From contig WTGH01000019.1 in the NCBI GenBank assembly GCA_011523655.1, forward strand, positions 1 to 51,750: a DNA stretch of 51,750 nucleotides. The letters are read 5' to 3'. A program made the position numbers and the translations under genes. The stretch comes from Rhodospirillaceae bacterium (GTDB lineage: Bacteria > Pseudomonadota > Alphaproteobacteria > Bin65). Under the pieces are notes generated by a model. That model was not told the origin of the DNA and searched no databases. It was given only the letters and a program-made list of their open reading frames with translations. Of the stretch, positions 25,884 to 37,913 are shown piece by piece. How positions within the stretch are numbered: position 1 is the stretch's first letter; every line of letters starts with the position of its first letter.

Positions 25884-25933
25884 TATGAAAAACAGAGTGA
25901 TTTCAAAGACTTAGGGAAAATGATTTTGAACAT

Positions 25934-26551
25934 TTATTCAAAATCCGGCCGCTTTCCGGCCTCCGGCGCGACCAGCGCCGCTACCCGCGCCCGCAGGTCG
26001 GGCAGGAGTTCGGCCTCGAACCAGGGGTTGCGGGCGACCCAGCCGCGGGTGCGCCAGCTCGGGTGCGGCGTCGGCAGGTAGCCGGGCAGGAAATCGCGCC
26101 AGCGGGCGACGGTTTCGGTCAGCGTCCGGCCGCGCCGCGGGCCCAGATAGTGCGCCTGGGCGTAGCCGCCGACCAGCAGGGTGAGTTCGACCGCCGGCAT
26201 CAGGGCCAGCAGGGCAGCGTGCCAGTGCGGCGCGCATTCCGGCCGGGGCGGGGCGTCGCCGCCGCGCGCCAGCCTGCCGGGATAGCAGAAGCCCATCGGC
26301 ATAATGGCGATGCGCCGCCGGTCGTAAAAGGTCTCCCGGCCGATGCCCATCCAGTCGCGCAGCCGGTCGCCGCTCGGGTCGTTCCACGGCACGCCGCTCT
26401 CATGGACCTTCGTGCCCGGCGCCTGGCCGACGATCAGCAGCCGCGCAGTCGCCGACGGCCGCAGCACCGGGCGCGGGCCAAGCGGCAGGTCGGCGGCGCA
26501 CAGGGTGCAGCCGTGCACGTCGTTCCACAGGGAATCGAGCGCTTCGCTCAA
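25934..26551 (-). CDS. Uracil-DNA glycosylase superfamily protein
   Basis: A 205-residue protein with the family motifs VGQAPGTKVHESG (about 41-53, the catalytic-loop region), WNDPSGDRL, MGFCYPG, and the terminal TPHPSWR segment corresponding to the HPS DNA-intercalation loop. The CTLC pair near the N terminus may be part of a cluster site, but a full [4Fe-4S] set is not obvious. It would remove damaged bases from DNA or be a non-catalytic relative. It starts at TTG 26551, overlapping the sirtuin stop (TTGA), so the two are co-translated. Confidence 0.85.
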   Translation of the reverse strand: MSEALDSLWNDVHGCTLCAADLPLGPRPVLRPSATARLLIVGQAPGTKVHESGVPWNDPSGDRLRDWMGIGRETFYDRRRIAIMPMGFCYPGRLARGGDAPPRPECAPHWHAALLALMPAVELTLLVGGYAQAHYLGPRRGRTLTETVARWRDFLPGYLPTPHPSWRTRGWVARNPWFEAELLPDLRARVAALVAPEAGKRPDFE

Positions 26552-27273
26552 AAGCCTTCTTCAAGGACGCGCTCGACCCAGGCCGGAACGACCTCGGTCG
26601 CCGGGCCGTAGACCGTTTCGGCGAACATCGTCGCGCCCTCGCTCGGCTCCATGTTGAGCTCGACCGTATGGGCGCGGGCCGAGAAGATCGCCTCCTGCAC
26701 GAAGCCGGCCGCCGGATAGACGTTGCCGGAGGTGCCGATGGAGACGAACAGGCTGCACTGCGCCAGGGCGCGGGAGATCCGCTCCATCTCGAACGGCATC
26801 TCGCCGAACCACACGACATGGGGGCGCATGCCGCCGGCGGCGTCGCAGGCCGGGCAGACGGTCCCGATGTCCATGTCGCCGGTCCAGTCGTGCACCGCGC
26901 CGCACAGGTCGCAGCGCGCCTTCAGCATCTCGCCGTGCATGTGGATCAGGTTCTTCGAGCCGCCTTCCTCATGCAGCGCGTCGATGTTCTGGGTCACGAC
27001 CAGCACATTGTCCGGCCACTCGGCCTCGAGCCGGCCGAGGGCGACATGGGCGGCGTTGGCCCGGACATTGTCGGATTGCAGCTCGCGCCGGCGGTGGTTG
27101 TAGAAATCGTGCACCATCTTCGGGTTGCGGGCGAAGCCCTCCGGCGTCGCGACATCCTCCAGGTTGACCCGCGACCACAGGCCGTCGGCGTCGCGGAAGG
27201 TGTCGAGCCCGGATTCCTTCGAGATGCCCGCCCCGGTGAGGACGACGATATTGCCCCGTTTCCTGCCCCGCAT
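26548..27273 (-). CDS. cobB: Sirtuin, NAD-dependent protein deacylase
   Basis: A 241-residue class III deacylase. It shows the NAD-binding TGAGISKESGLDTFRD near the N terminus, TQNIDALHE with the catalytic His, and a zinc module of two Cys pairs (CDLC and CPAC). HVVWFGE, SIGTSGN and ELNMEPSE follow. It removes acetyl or longer acyl groups from lysines, using NAD. Its end overlaps the TTG start of the glycosylase-family gene by 3 bases. mutY lies just upstream on the same strand (8-base gap), so these three may form a repair-flavoured operon. Confidence 0.95.
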   Translation of the reverse strand: MRGRKRGNIVVLTGAGISKESGLDTFRDADGLWSRVNLEDVATPEGFARNPKMVHDFYNHRRRELQSDNVRANAAHVALGRLEAEWPDNVLVVTQNIDALHEEGGSKNLIHMHGEMLKARCDLCGAVHDWTGDMDIGTVCPACDAAGGMRPHVVWFGEMPFEMERISRALAQCSLFVSIGTSGNVYPAAGFVQEAIFSARAHTVELNMEPSEGATMFAETVYGPATEVVPAWVERVLEEGF

Positions 27274-27281
27274 GGCCGGTT

Positions 27282-28481
27282 CTACCCCCGCTCCGTGCCG
27301 CTTTTCTGCGCCGGCACGCGATTATCGCGGGGATTATCGCGGCCGAGCGCCGCCCGCGCCACCTTCTTCATCACGGTCGGCAGGGCCTGCCGGTCGAGCC
27401 GGGCCGGATCCTCCCAGACCGCCCCGCCTGCGGACTCGCCCGCACGGTCTTCCGTCCGGGCGGTGCGCACGGCGAGTTCGAGCCGGAAATGGGTGAAGAC
27501 ATGGCCGACAGTGCCGGCGTCGCGCTCCGCGGTGACGGCGACCGGCGGGCCGCCCTGGGGTTCGCTTTCGGTCCAGCCGGTGCCGGGAAACTCCATCATG
27601 CCGCCGAGCAGGCCGGTCTCGGGCCGGCGGCGCAGCATGATCCGGCCGTCCGGCCCCTCGATCCACCACACGATGCCGCGGCGCAGCGGTTTCGCCTTCT
27701 TCGGCGCCCGGCGCGGCAGGTCCGCGGCAATGCCGCCGCGGTGCGCCGCACAGCCAGCCGACCACGGGCACAGCAGGCATTGTGGCGCCCGCGCGGTGCA
27801 CACCGTCGCGCCGAGGTCCATGACCGCCTGGGCATAGTCCCCCGGCCGGTCATCCGGCCCATCGCCTGGAGTCGTCAGCGCCGCGAGCCGCCGCAGGACC
27901 GGTTTGGCCACCGGCAACGGCGTTTCGACGGCGTGCAGCCGCGCCATGACCCGCTCGACATTGCCGTCCACCACCGTCGCCGGCCGGCCGAAGGCGATGG
28001 CGGCGACCGCCGCGGCGGTGTAGGCGCCGATGCCGGGCAGGGCGCGCAGGGCGTCCTCGGTATCGGGGAAGACGCCGCCATGCTCCTGCACCACGGCCCG
28101 GGCGCAGCGGTGCAGGTTGCGCGCCCGTGCGTAGTAGCCGAGGCCCTGCCAGGCGTGCAGCACGTCCGCCAGCGGGGCGGCGGCCAGGTCGCCGACGGCC
28201 GGCCACCGCGCGACGAAGCGCGCGAAATAGGCCTTCACGGCGGCGACCGTGGTCTGCTGCAGCATGATCTCGCTCAGCCACACCCGGTAGGGGTCCGGCC
28301 GTCCGGCGGCGCCGGGCGGGAGGCGCCAGGGCAGGTCGCGGGCGTGCCGGCCGTACCAGTCGAGCAGGGCGGCGGACGCCTGCGCCGGACCGCCGAAGGC
28401 CGCATCCAGCCGCGCCGCGGCGGCGGAAAGCACGGCGGACAGAAGGGCATCGGTGGCGCGGGCTTCGGGCATCGGGCACAT
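27282..28481 (-). CDS. mutY: A/G-specific adenine glycosylase
   Basis: MutY removes adenine mispaired with 8-oxoguanine. The 399-residue protein has the helix-hairpin-helix core with catalytic Glu in SEIMLQQT and the VDGNVERVMARL segment. The [4Fe-4S] ligands have the spacing C-x6-C-x2-C-x5-C (CTARAPQCLLCPWSAGC, about 222-238). A C-terminal NUDIX-like domain recognises 8-oxoG (GGMMEFPGTGW). It is divergent from the DUF721 gene with 105 bases between, as in many alphaproteobacteria. Genes downstream are cobB and the glycosylase-family gene. Confidence 0.96.
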   Translation of the reverse strand: MCPMPEARATDALLSAVLSAAAARLDAAFGGPAQASAALLDWYGRHARDLPWRLPPGAAGRPDPYRVWLSEIMLQQTTVAAVKAYFARFVARWPAVGDLAAAPLADVLHAWQGLGYYARARNLHRCARAVVQEHGGVFPDTEDALRALPGIGAYTAAAVAAIAFGRPATVVDGNVERVMARLHAVETPLPVAKPVLRRLAALTTPGDGPDDRPGDYAQAVMDLGATVCTARAPQCLLCPWSAGCAAHRGGIAADLPRRAPKKAKPLRRGIVWWIEGPDGRIMLRRRPETGLLGGMMEFPGTGWTESEPQGGPPVAVTAERDAGTVGHVFTHFRLELAVRTARTEDRAGESAGGAVWEDPARLDRQALPTVMKKVARAALGRDNPRDNRVPAQKSGTERG

Positions 28482-28586
28482 TATGCAGCAAGATGCAGCA
28501 AGCAGCGCTGGCGGAGAGCCGAGCGGTCGGCTACGCTATCGCCGTCCTCCGGCAAAGGCCAGATCGAGCCCCCAATCCCCCGAACG

Positions 28587-29144
28587 ATGGCCAGACGTTC
28601 CGCTTTCTCCCCCGCCGCGCCGGCGAAACCCGCCGCCCGGCGCGGCGCCGGCATGCGCCATATCGCGCCGGCGGCCGCCGCCGCGGCGCGCCCGGCCCTG
28701 CGCAGGCGCGGGCTGGCGGTCGCCGGGGTGCTGGCGGACTGGCACAGGATCGTCGGCGCCTTCCTGGCCGGGGCGACGGCGCCGGAGAAGCTGGTTCCGG
28801 GCCGGGCGTTGCCGGAAGGCGGGCGCGACGCCGGCGTCCTGCATCTCAGGGTCGGCAGTCCGGCGCTGGCGCCGGAAATCGCCCATCTCGCGCCGCAGAT
28901 CATCGAAAAGGTGAACGGCTATTTCGGCTACCGGGCGGTCGCCCGGCTGCACATCCTGCACGCGCCGGTCAGCCGCCCCGACACCCGCCCCGAAAACCGG
29001 CGGGCCGGCGTTGCGCCGCCCGATGCCGCGCCGGCCGACAAGGAATCCGTGCGCCGGCAGACCGCCGGAGTCGCGGACGACGGCTTGCGCGACGCCCTGC
29101 AACGGCTCGGCGAGGCGGTTGCCGCCCGGCAGGACCGGGGCTGA
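28587..29144 (+). CDS. DUF721 (DciA-like) protein
   Basis: A 185-residue basic protein. The central DWHRIVGAFLAGATAPEKL and the later LRVGSPALAPEIAHLAPQIIEKVNGYFGY stretch match DUF721, the family of the helicase-loading factor DciA. The N-terminal tail is Ala/Arg-rich and probably disordered. DciA proteins help DnaB load onto DNA in bacteria lacking DnaC. The start is ATG 28587; longer in-frame versions run back into mutY. Position between mutY and dsbA is conserved in alphaproteobacteria. Confidence 0.85.
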   Translation: MARRSAFSPAAPAKPAARRGAGMRHIAPAAAAAARPALRRRGLAVAGVLADWHRIVGAFLAGATAPEKLVPGRALPEGGRDAGVLHLRVGSPALAPEIAHLAPQIIEKVNGYFGYRAVARLHILHAPVSRPDTRPENRRAGVAPPDAAPADKESVRRQTAGVADDGLRDALQRLGEAVAARQDRG

Positions 29145-29214
29145 ACGCCGGCGCCGCGCGCGAACGGTGCCACAATGCCGGCGCATTCCCGCTTCAGTGA
29201 CGGCATTCCGGCGC

Positions 29215-29277
29215 CATGACGGCCCCCATGACAGCCCTCATGACAGCCCGGTGAAAGCAGTGCCCATGACAGCAGTG
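29215..29277 (+). repeat. Short CATGAC tandem repeats upstream of dsbA
   Basis: CATGACRGC units begin at 29215, 29227 and 29239 (12-bp period), with a fourth at 29265. They precede the dsbA promoter region. They may be slippage-prone or bind a regulator. Confidence 0.7.
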
Positions 29278-29323
29278 TGATTGTGCAGTTATGCACAGGC
29301 GCGATTACCCTGTTGCCGCGCGT

Positions 29324-29350
29324 TTGAAATTCGCGCATCATCCATATATT
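29324..29350 (+). promoter_or_regulatory. Possible dsbA promoter
   Basis: TTGAAA (29324-29329) is followed by TATATT (29345-29350), spacing 15, or by TATTGT two bases further on, spacing 17. The leader to the ATG at 29365 would be very short, yet GAGG is present before the start codon. Confidence 0.35.
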
Positions 29351-29364
29351 GTGACGAGGTGTAC

Positions 29365-30024
29365 ATGAACCACAACCGCTTGTTGATCGTCGTCCCTGTC
29401 CTGCTGGCGGCCCTCTTGGCGTTCGCCCTGCCGGCGCGTGCGGAAATCGCCTCGGTCAAGGACGCCCTGAAAGAGATCGGCTACGGCAAGGCCGATGCGC
29501 CGGTCGTCATCTACGGCTTCGAATCCCTGTCCTGCCCGCATTGCCGCGAATTCCATGTCGGCGCGTGGCCGCGCATCAAGAAGACCTATGTCGATACCGG
29601 CAAGGTCCGCTTCGTGCTGCGCGACTTCCCGCACAATGCGCAGGGCTTCCTGGGCATTCTGACCGCCCGGTGCCTCGGCCCGGCCCGCGCCAAGGGAATG
29701 GTCGAGATCCTGTACGCCAACCAGGCCCAGTGGGCGTTCCTGGGCCGGGACAAGTTCTACAAGGCCCTGGGCCGCTACGCCCGCCTCGGCGGCCTGAGCG
29801 ACGCCGATTTCAAGGCCTGCCTCGACAGCAAGGACATCGTCAAGGGCATCAGGGACAGCATCAACGAGGCGACGGCCAAATTCGAGATCCAGAGCGTGCC
29901 GACCTTCCTGATCGGCACGAAGAAGCAGATCGAAAGCGGCGCGGCCAAACGGGTCGACGGCGCCCGGCCGTTCGAGACCTTCGACCGCATCATCAAGGAA
30001 GCGCTGGCGGCGGCCGGCAAGTAG
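29365..30024 (+). CDS. Periplasmic DsbA-family thiol:disulfide oxidoreductase
   Basis: A 219-residue exported thioredoxin-fold protein. Residues 1-28 form a signal peptide (LLIVVPVLLAALLAFALPARA). The active site CPHC lies in ESLSCPHCREFH, and the cis-Pro loop is SVPTFLIG. DsbA-like proteins oxidise or isomerise cysteines in secreted proteins. GAGG precedes the ATG. It sits between the DUF721 gene and smc, the usual alphaproteobacterial order, and is probably transcribed with smc (35-base gap). Confidence 0.92.
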   Translation: MNHNRLLIVVPVLLAALLAFALPARAEIASVKDALKEIGYGKADAPVVIYGFESLSCPHCREFHVGAWPRIKKTYVDTGKVRFVLRDFPHNAQGFLGILTARCLGPARAKGMVEILYANQAQWAFLGRDKFYKALGRYARLGGLSDADFKACLDSKDIVKGIRDSINEATAKFEIQSVPTFLIGTKKQIESGAAKRVDGARPFETFDRIIKEALAAAGK

Positions 30025-30059
30025 CAGGCCGCCCCGCACCGGCGGCCGGGAAGGACGGG

Positions 30060-33533
<3,474 letters not shown>

Positions 33534-33626
33534 CCGCTCCTAAAATAATGTCGCATCGCCCGGTTTGTCGCTGAATATCAGGGGGTTGGCCGGCAACGGG
33601 ACGCGCATTTGCGCCCGGCGGCCGGA

Positions 33627-33656
33627 TTGACAGCTTTCGCGGTCTCCCCCTAGTTT
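33627..33656 (+). promoter_or_regulatory. Predicted promoter of the F0 ATP synthase operon
   Basis: TTGACA (33627-33632), 18 bases, then TAGTTT (33651-33656), about 95 bases upstream of atpI in the 217-base gap after smc. It is well placed for the atpI-B-E-F'-F operon. Confidence 0.5.
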
Positions 33657-33750
33657 GCCGGCGTTTCCGGCCGGTTTTCTTCCGGCCGTCCCGCGGTTCC
33701 TTCGGCGGCCGGGTCCGCCGTTGCGGGCCGCACCGCGCGGAGGCGGCGCC

Positions 33751-34143
33751 ATGGCGCAACAGGACCGTCCTCCCTCCCTCGATCAGCTCGACGCCCGATT
33801 GCGCGCAGCGCAGAAACGGCGCGACGGGAATCGGGCGGGGCGCGGCGGCAGGCGGGACGCCGCGGACCGGACCGACCGGGGCAGGGGCATCGGCCTGGCG
33901 CTGCGCATCGGCACCGAACTGGTGGCGGGGCTCGCCGTCGGGGTCGCCATAGGGCTCGGGCTCGACTGGTGGCTGGGGACGAAGCCTTGGCTGATGATTG
34001 TCTTTTTCTTCCTCGGCGCGGCCGCCGGGATCGTGAACGTCTACCGGACGATGAGCGGCCTGGGCCACGCGGTGGGATATGCCGACCGGGACCGCGCGAA
34101 AGACGACGGCGGGCCGGGCCCGGACGAACGCGAAGGGGGATGA
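33751..34143 (+). CDS. atpI: ATP synthase protein I
   Basis: A 130-residue membrane protein. A basic hydrophilic N-terminal half is followed by two helices (about 48-70 and 78-98) with the family pattern GLxLDWWLGTKPW and FFFLGAAAGIVNVYR. AtpI assists assembly of the c-ring and is not part of the finished enzyme. GGAGG lies 7 bases before the ATG. First gene of the F0 operon; atpB starts 3 bases after its stop. Confidence 0.93.
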   Translation: MAQQDRPPSLDQLDARLRAAQKRRDGNRAGRGGRRDAADRTDRGRGIGLALRIGTELVAGLAVGVAIGLGLDWWLGTKPWLMIVFFFLGAAAGIVNVYRTMSGLGHAVGYADRDRAKDDGGPGPDEREGG

Positions 34144-34146
34144 GCG

Positions 34147-34881
34147 GTGGCTGGCGAGAAACAGGGTCCGCTCGATCAGTTTACGATCAAGCCGCTGGTC
34201 AGCATCGACATCGGCGGCGCCGACCTGTCGTTCACCAATTCGTCGCTGGCGATGCTGATCACGGTGGCGTCGGTCAGCCTGTTCCTCGTCGTCGGCATGA
34301 GCCGCGGCCGCCTGGTGCCGGGCCGGTGGCAGTCGATGGCGGAACTGAGCTACGAATTCGTCGCCGGGTTGCTGAAGGAGACGGTGGGCAACGAGGGCCG
34401 CCGCTACTTCCCGTGGATCTTCACCCTGTTCATGTTCATCCTGTTCGGCAACATGCTGGGCATGATCCCCAGCGCCTTCACCTTCACCAGCCACATCATC
34501 GTGACCTTCGCCATGGCGCTGGCGGTCTTCACCTTCGTCACCCTGCTGGCGATCGTGAAGCACGGCTTCCGCTTCTTCAGCTTCTTCGTGCCGCCGGGCG
34601 CCCCGATGGCGATGTGGCCGCTGCTCATCCCGATCGAGGTGATTTCCTACCTCTCGCGCCCGGTCAGCCTTTCTGTGCGACTCTTCGCCAATATGTTGGC
34701 CGGACACACGCTGCTTAAGGTTTTTGCCGGTTTCGTGGTCGCGCTGGGCTTCGCGGGCATCGTGCCCCTGCTCTTTATCGTTGCGCTGACCGGGCTGGAA
34801 ATCCTGATCGCATTCCTGCAGGCCTACGTCTTCACAATTCTGACCTGCCTGTACATCAACGACGCGCTCCACCTCCACTAG
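34147..34881 (+). CDS. atpB: F0F1 ATP synthase subunit a
   Basis: A 244-residue inner-membrane subunit that forms the proton half-channels. Multiple helices are present, and the essential Arg lies in SVRLFANMLAGH near residue 178. It starts at GTG 34147. The motif set and length match other alphaproteobacterial a subunits. Confidence 0.97.
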   Translation: MAGEKQGPLDQFTIKPLVSIDIGGADLSFTNSSLAMLITVASVSLFLVVGMSRGRLVPGRWQSMAELSYEFVAGLLKETVGNEGRRYFPWIFTLFMFILFGNMLGMIPSAFTFTSHIIVTFAMALAVFTFVTLLAIVKHGFRFFSFFVPPGAPMAMWPLLIPIEVISYLSRPVSLSVRLFANMLAGHTLLKVFAGFVVALGFAGIVPLLFIVALTGLEILIAFLQAYVFTILTCLYINDALHLH

Positions 34882-34922
34882 ACCGCGCGGCGCGCCTGAA
34901 CGATTCTGGAAAGGAACCGAGA

Positions 34923-35147
34923 ATGGAAGTTGAAGCTGCAAAATTGCTGGGCGCCGGCCTCGCGGTGATCGGTGTGATCGGCGCCGGTATCGGCATCGGC
35001 AACGTGTTCGCCGCCTTCATCCAGGCGGTCGGCCGCAACCCGGCCGCGCGCGGCGAGGTCTTCACCATGACGATGCTGGGCTTCGCGCTGGTCGAGGCCA
35101 TCGCGCTGTTCGCCCTGGTGATCGCGCTCGTCATCCTGTTCGGATAG
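34923..35147 (+). CDS. atpE: F0F1 ATP synthase subunit c
   Basis: A 74-residue two-helix subunit of the rotor ring. The polar loop reads VGRNPAARG. The proton-carrying carboxylate is Glu58 in MLGFALVEAIALF. Helix 1 has the glycine-rich AGIGIGN pattern. The sodium-binding residue set is not present, so it is a proton type. GGAAAGG precedes the ATG. Confidence 0.97.
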   Translation: MEVEAAKLLGAGLAVIGVIGAGIGIGNVFAAFIQAVGRNPAARGEVFTMTMLGFALVEAIALFALVIALVILFG

Positions 35148-35233
35148 CAGGCCGCCTTTCCGGGCAGGCGCGCTTGCGTTAGCCCTGCCCGAAGACGGGA
35201 CCGGCCGAACGGGCCCGGGCGCGGAGAACGGCG

Positions 35234-35722
35234 ATGCCGCAACTGCAACAGATCGATACCTTCCTCTCGCAGGTCGTCTGGCTTGTGCTGGCCTTCGCCG
35301 TCCTGTTCGTCGTGCTGCGCACGATCGCGCTGCCGAAGATCCAGGCGACGCTGGAAGCCCGGCGCGACCGGATCGAAGGCGATCTGGACCGGGCGCAGAC
35401 CCTGCGCCAGGAGGCCGAGCAGGTTCTGGCCGAATACGACGCGGCGATGGCCGAAGGGCGCGACAGGGCCCAGTCCGTGATCCGCGACGCGGTCGAGGAC
35501 GGCAAGGCGCAGGCCGCCACGGCCCAGGCGGCGCTTGCCGCCCGGCTCGCCGACGACATCGCCGGCGCCGAGGCGCGGATCGCGGCGGCCCGGGACGAGG
35601 CGGTCGGCAATATCCGGGAGGTCGCCGTGGACGTGGTGCAGGCCGCCGCCCAGCGCCTGATCGGCGGGCGGATCGCGCGGAAATCGGCGGCCGACGCCGT
35701 CGATGCGGTCGCGGACCGGTAG
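35234..35722 (+). CDS. atpG/atpF': F0F1 ATP synthase subunit b'
   Basis: A 162-residue peripheral-stalk subunit: one N-terminal membrane helix (about 13-30) followed by a long charged coiled coil. Phototrophic and alphaproteobacterial enzymes use two different b-type subunits. This one precedes b, is shorter, and begins without the hydrophobic leader seen in b. GGAG precedes the ATG. Confidence 0.93.
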   Translation: MPQLQQIDTFLSQVVWLVLAFAVLFVVLRTIALPKIQATLEARRDRIEGDLDRAQTLRQEAEQVLAEYDAAMAEGRDRAQSVIRDAVEDGKAQAATAQAALAARLADDIAGAEARIAAARDEAVGNIREVAVDVVQAAAQRLIGGRIARKSAADAVDAVADR

Positions 35723-35734
35723 GGGGCCGGCGCG

Positions 35735-36304
35735 ATGGAGCTTTCCGCAGTCGCCGGTTCCGCCGTCCTGCTCGCCGCCGGCAAGGCCGCGTCGCTCGGC
35801 GGCTGGCTCGGCGACCTGTTCGATTTCGGCGGCGCAACCTTCTGGGTGCTGATCGCTTTCGTCATCTTCGTCGCCTTCATGGTCTGGAAGGCGCGCGGCG
35901 CAGTCACTGGCGCGCTCGACGCCCGGGCCGAGGCGATCCGCAGCGAGATCGAGGAAGCCCAGCGCCTGCGCGAGGAGGCCCAGGGCCTGCTCGCCGACTA
36001 TCAGCGCAAGCAGCGCGACGCCCTCCAGGAGGCCGAGGCCATGCTGCGCGCGGCCGAGGAAGAGGCGGCCCGCCTGCGCGCCCGGGCGGAAGAGGATCTG
36101 GCCGCCTCCCTGAAGCGGCGCGAGCAGCAGGCGCTCGACCGGATCGCCCAGGCCGAGGCCGCCGCCCAGGCGGAGGTTCGCAACACCGCGATCGACCTGG
36201 CGGTCTCCGCGACCCGCAAGCTGCTTGAGGACCGGCTCGACGAAAAGAAGGCCGCCGGCCTGGTCGACCGGGCGATCGACGAGCTGCCCGGCAAACTGCA
36301 CTGA
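35735..36304 (+). CDS. atpF: F0F1 ATP synthase subunit b
   Basis: A 189-residue stalk subunit with a membrane helix at about 34-52 (FWVLIAFVIFVAFMV) and a long Glu/Arg/Ala coiled coil. It pairs with b' to tie F1 to subunit a. It lies 12 bases after b'. The F1 genes (atpHAGDC) are not in this window, matching the split operons of alphaproteobacteria. Confidence 0.95.
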   Translation: MELSAVAGSAVLLAAGKAASLGGWLGDLFDFGGATFWVLIAFVIFVAFMVWKARGAVTGALDARAEAIRSEIEEAQRLREEAQGLLADYQRKQRDALQEAEAMLRAAEEEAARLRARAEEDLAASLKRREQQALDRIAQAEAAAQAEVRNTAIDLAVSATRKLLEDRLDEKKAAGLVDRAIDELPGKLH

Positions 36305-36395
36305 GCATTCTACGGGCCGCCGCGCCGCTGCACCGGCGGAAGAAGCCGGAATCCCTTCCTGTCCCGTGCTGCCTGCAAGGAAAGGGCCGCCGCCC

Positions 36396-36854
36396 ATGAC
36401 GAAACTGAATCGCGCCGATTTCCGCTTCCACCATCCGCTGCGCGTCCGCTATGCGGAGGTCGACGGCCAGGGGGTCGCGTACAACGCGCATTACCTCACC
36501 TGGTACGATGTCGGGATCACGGAATATCTGCGTGCCATCGGCCACGACTATCCGCTGGGCGGCGATCCGGCGACCGGCTGCGATTTCCATCTGGTCAAGG
36601 CGCTCGTCGAATTCCGCGCGCCGATCTTCTACGACGACGAAATCGATATCTGCATCCGCACCCGCCGCATCGGCCGGACCAGCATCACCTACGATCCGGC
36701 GATCTATTCGAAGAATTCGGCCGACGACCTGCGGGCGACCGGCGAGATCGTCTGGGTCAACACCCATCAGCAGACCCACAGGACGGAGCCGGTTTCCGAA
36801 AACCTGATCGACGCCATCGTCGCGTTCGAAGGCCGCGATCCGCGCGCGGGATGA
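36396..36854 (+). CDS. Acyl-CoA thioesterase, YbgC / 4-hydroxybenzoyl-CoA type
   Basis: A 152-residue hot-dog fold protein. RVRYAEVDGQGVAYNAHYLTW matches the family motif, with the Asp that is catalytic in this family; YLRAIGHDY follows. It hydrolyses acyl-CoA thioesters in the cytoplasm; substrate range is unknown. It lies 91 bases after atpF and 82 before nudC on the same strand. Confidence 0.9.
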   Translation: MTKLNRADFRFHHPLRVRYAEVDGQGVAYNAHYLTWYDVGITEYLRAIGHDYPLGGDPATGCDFHLVKALVEFRAPIFYDDEIDICIRTRRIGRTSITYDPAIYSKNSADDLRATGEIVWVNTHQQTHRTEPVSENLIDAIVAFEGRDPRAG

Positions 36855-36936
36855 GGCCGGCGGCGGTGGCGCAGTCCGCCGAAGGGCCGTCAGAGGGCCG
36901 ATTGCCGACGCCCGCCGCCTGTGCCACTTAACGGCC

Positions 36937-37908
36937 ATGTCAGACCGCCTGCGCCTTTCCCGTTCCGACGACAATTTCTATGCCTGGAGCACGCTGGACC
37001 GTGCGTCGGCCCGGCGCGGCGACGCCGGGTGGCTGGAGGCGCAGTTGCGCGGGCCGCAGGGTCGCCTGGTTCCGGTCTGGCGCTCGCGCAACCTGATCGA
37101 TCCCGGTGCGCCGCCCGAGGATCCCCCCGAAGCCACGATGCTGCCGGCCGAGCGGTTCGGCGCGTTGCTCGAACGGGGCGACACGCCGCTGTTCCTCGGC
37201 CTGCACGGCGGACTGGCCTATTTCGCCAGCGATCTTTCGAACCTGGAACAGGCGGAGGCCGAGTTGATCTGCGGCGTCCGGGCGGACCGGGCGGAGTTTC
37301 TCGACCTGCGCTTCACCGGGCCGATGATGAACCGGGAGCACGGCAATCTGCTCGCCTATGCCCGCGGGATGCTGACCTGGCGGCGGCGCCACAGGTTCTG
37401 CGGCGTCTGCGGCGCGGCGACCGAGCCGAAGGACGGCGGCCATCTGCGCGTCTGCTCCGATGAAGACTGCGGGACCAGCCATTTCCCGCGCACCGATCCG
37501 GCGGTCATCATGCTGGTGACCTACGGCGACAAATGCCTGCTCGGGCGCCAGAAGGTCTGGCCGGCGGGGATGCACTCCACGCTTGCCGGTTTCGTCGAGC
37601 CGGGCGAGACGCTGGAGATGGCCGTCGCGCGCGAGGTCTTCGAGGAATCCGGCGTCCGGGTGCACGACGTGCGCTATCACTCGTCGCAGCCCTGGCCGTT
37701 CCCGACCTCGCTCATGCTGGGGTTTCATGCCCGGGCGCTGTCGGACGACCTCGACGTCAACACCGAAGAACTCGAAATGGCCGCCTGGTTCCGGCGCGAC
37801 TGGGTGATCGAGCAGATCGGCAAGCGCAGCGAGACGTTCAAGCTGCCGCGCCGGGATTCGATCGCCCGGCAGTTGTGCGAAGACTGGCTGGCCGGCCGGG
37901 CCGGGTGA
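36937..37908 (+). CDS. nudC: NAD+ / NADH diphosphatase
   Basis: A 323-residue Nudix hydrolase. A four-Cys zinc site (CGVC and CSDEDC) is followed by the Nudix box GFVEPGETLEMAVAREVFEE and the NADH-pyrophosphatase motif SQPWPFP downstream. NudC splits NAD(H) and in E. coli also removes NAD caps from RNA. Its TGA overlaps a GTG that could start the next gene, so translation may be coupled. Confidence 0.95.
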   Translation: MSDRLRLSRSDDNFYAWSTLDRASARRGDAGWLEAQLRGPQGRLVPVWRSRNLIDPGAPPEDPPEATMLPAERFGALLERGDTPLFLGLHGGLAYFASDLSNLEQAEAELICGVRADRAEFLDLRFTGPMMNREHGNLLAYARGMLTWRRRHRFCGVCGAATEPKDGGHLRVCSDEDCGTSHFPRTDPAVIMLVTYGDKCLLGRQKVWPAGMHSTLAGFVEPGETLEMAVAREVFEESGVRVHDVRYHSSQPWPFPTSLMLGFHARALSDDLDVNTEELEMAAWFRRDWVIEQIGKRSETFKLPRRDSIARQLCEDWLAGRAG

Positions 37909-37913
37909 GCGGC

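Larger units (their letters stand above)
25117..25933. other. 817-bp gene-free region
   Basis: This region lies between argG and the uracil-DNA glycosylase family gene, both on the minus strand. It contains a rightward sigma-70-type promoter (25283-25311), a family C repeat (25422-25572) and an A/T-rich right end with a TTAGA/TCTAA inverted repeat. Open frames across it run through the repeat and look like nothing known. A small RNA, or the remains of a deleted gene, are the likely explanations for the promoter. Confidence 0.6.
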
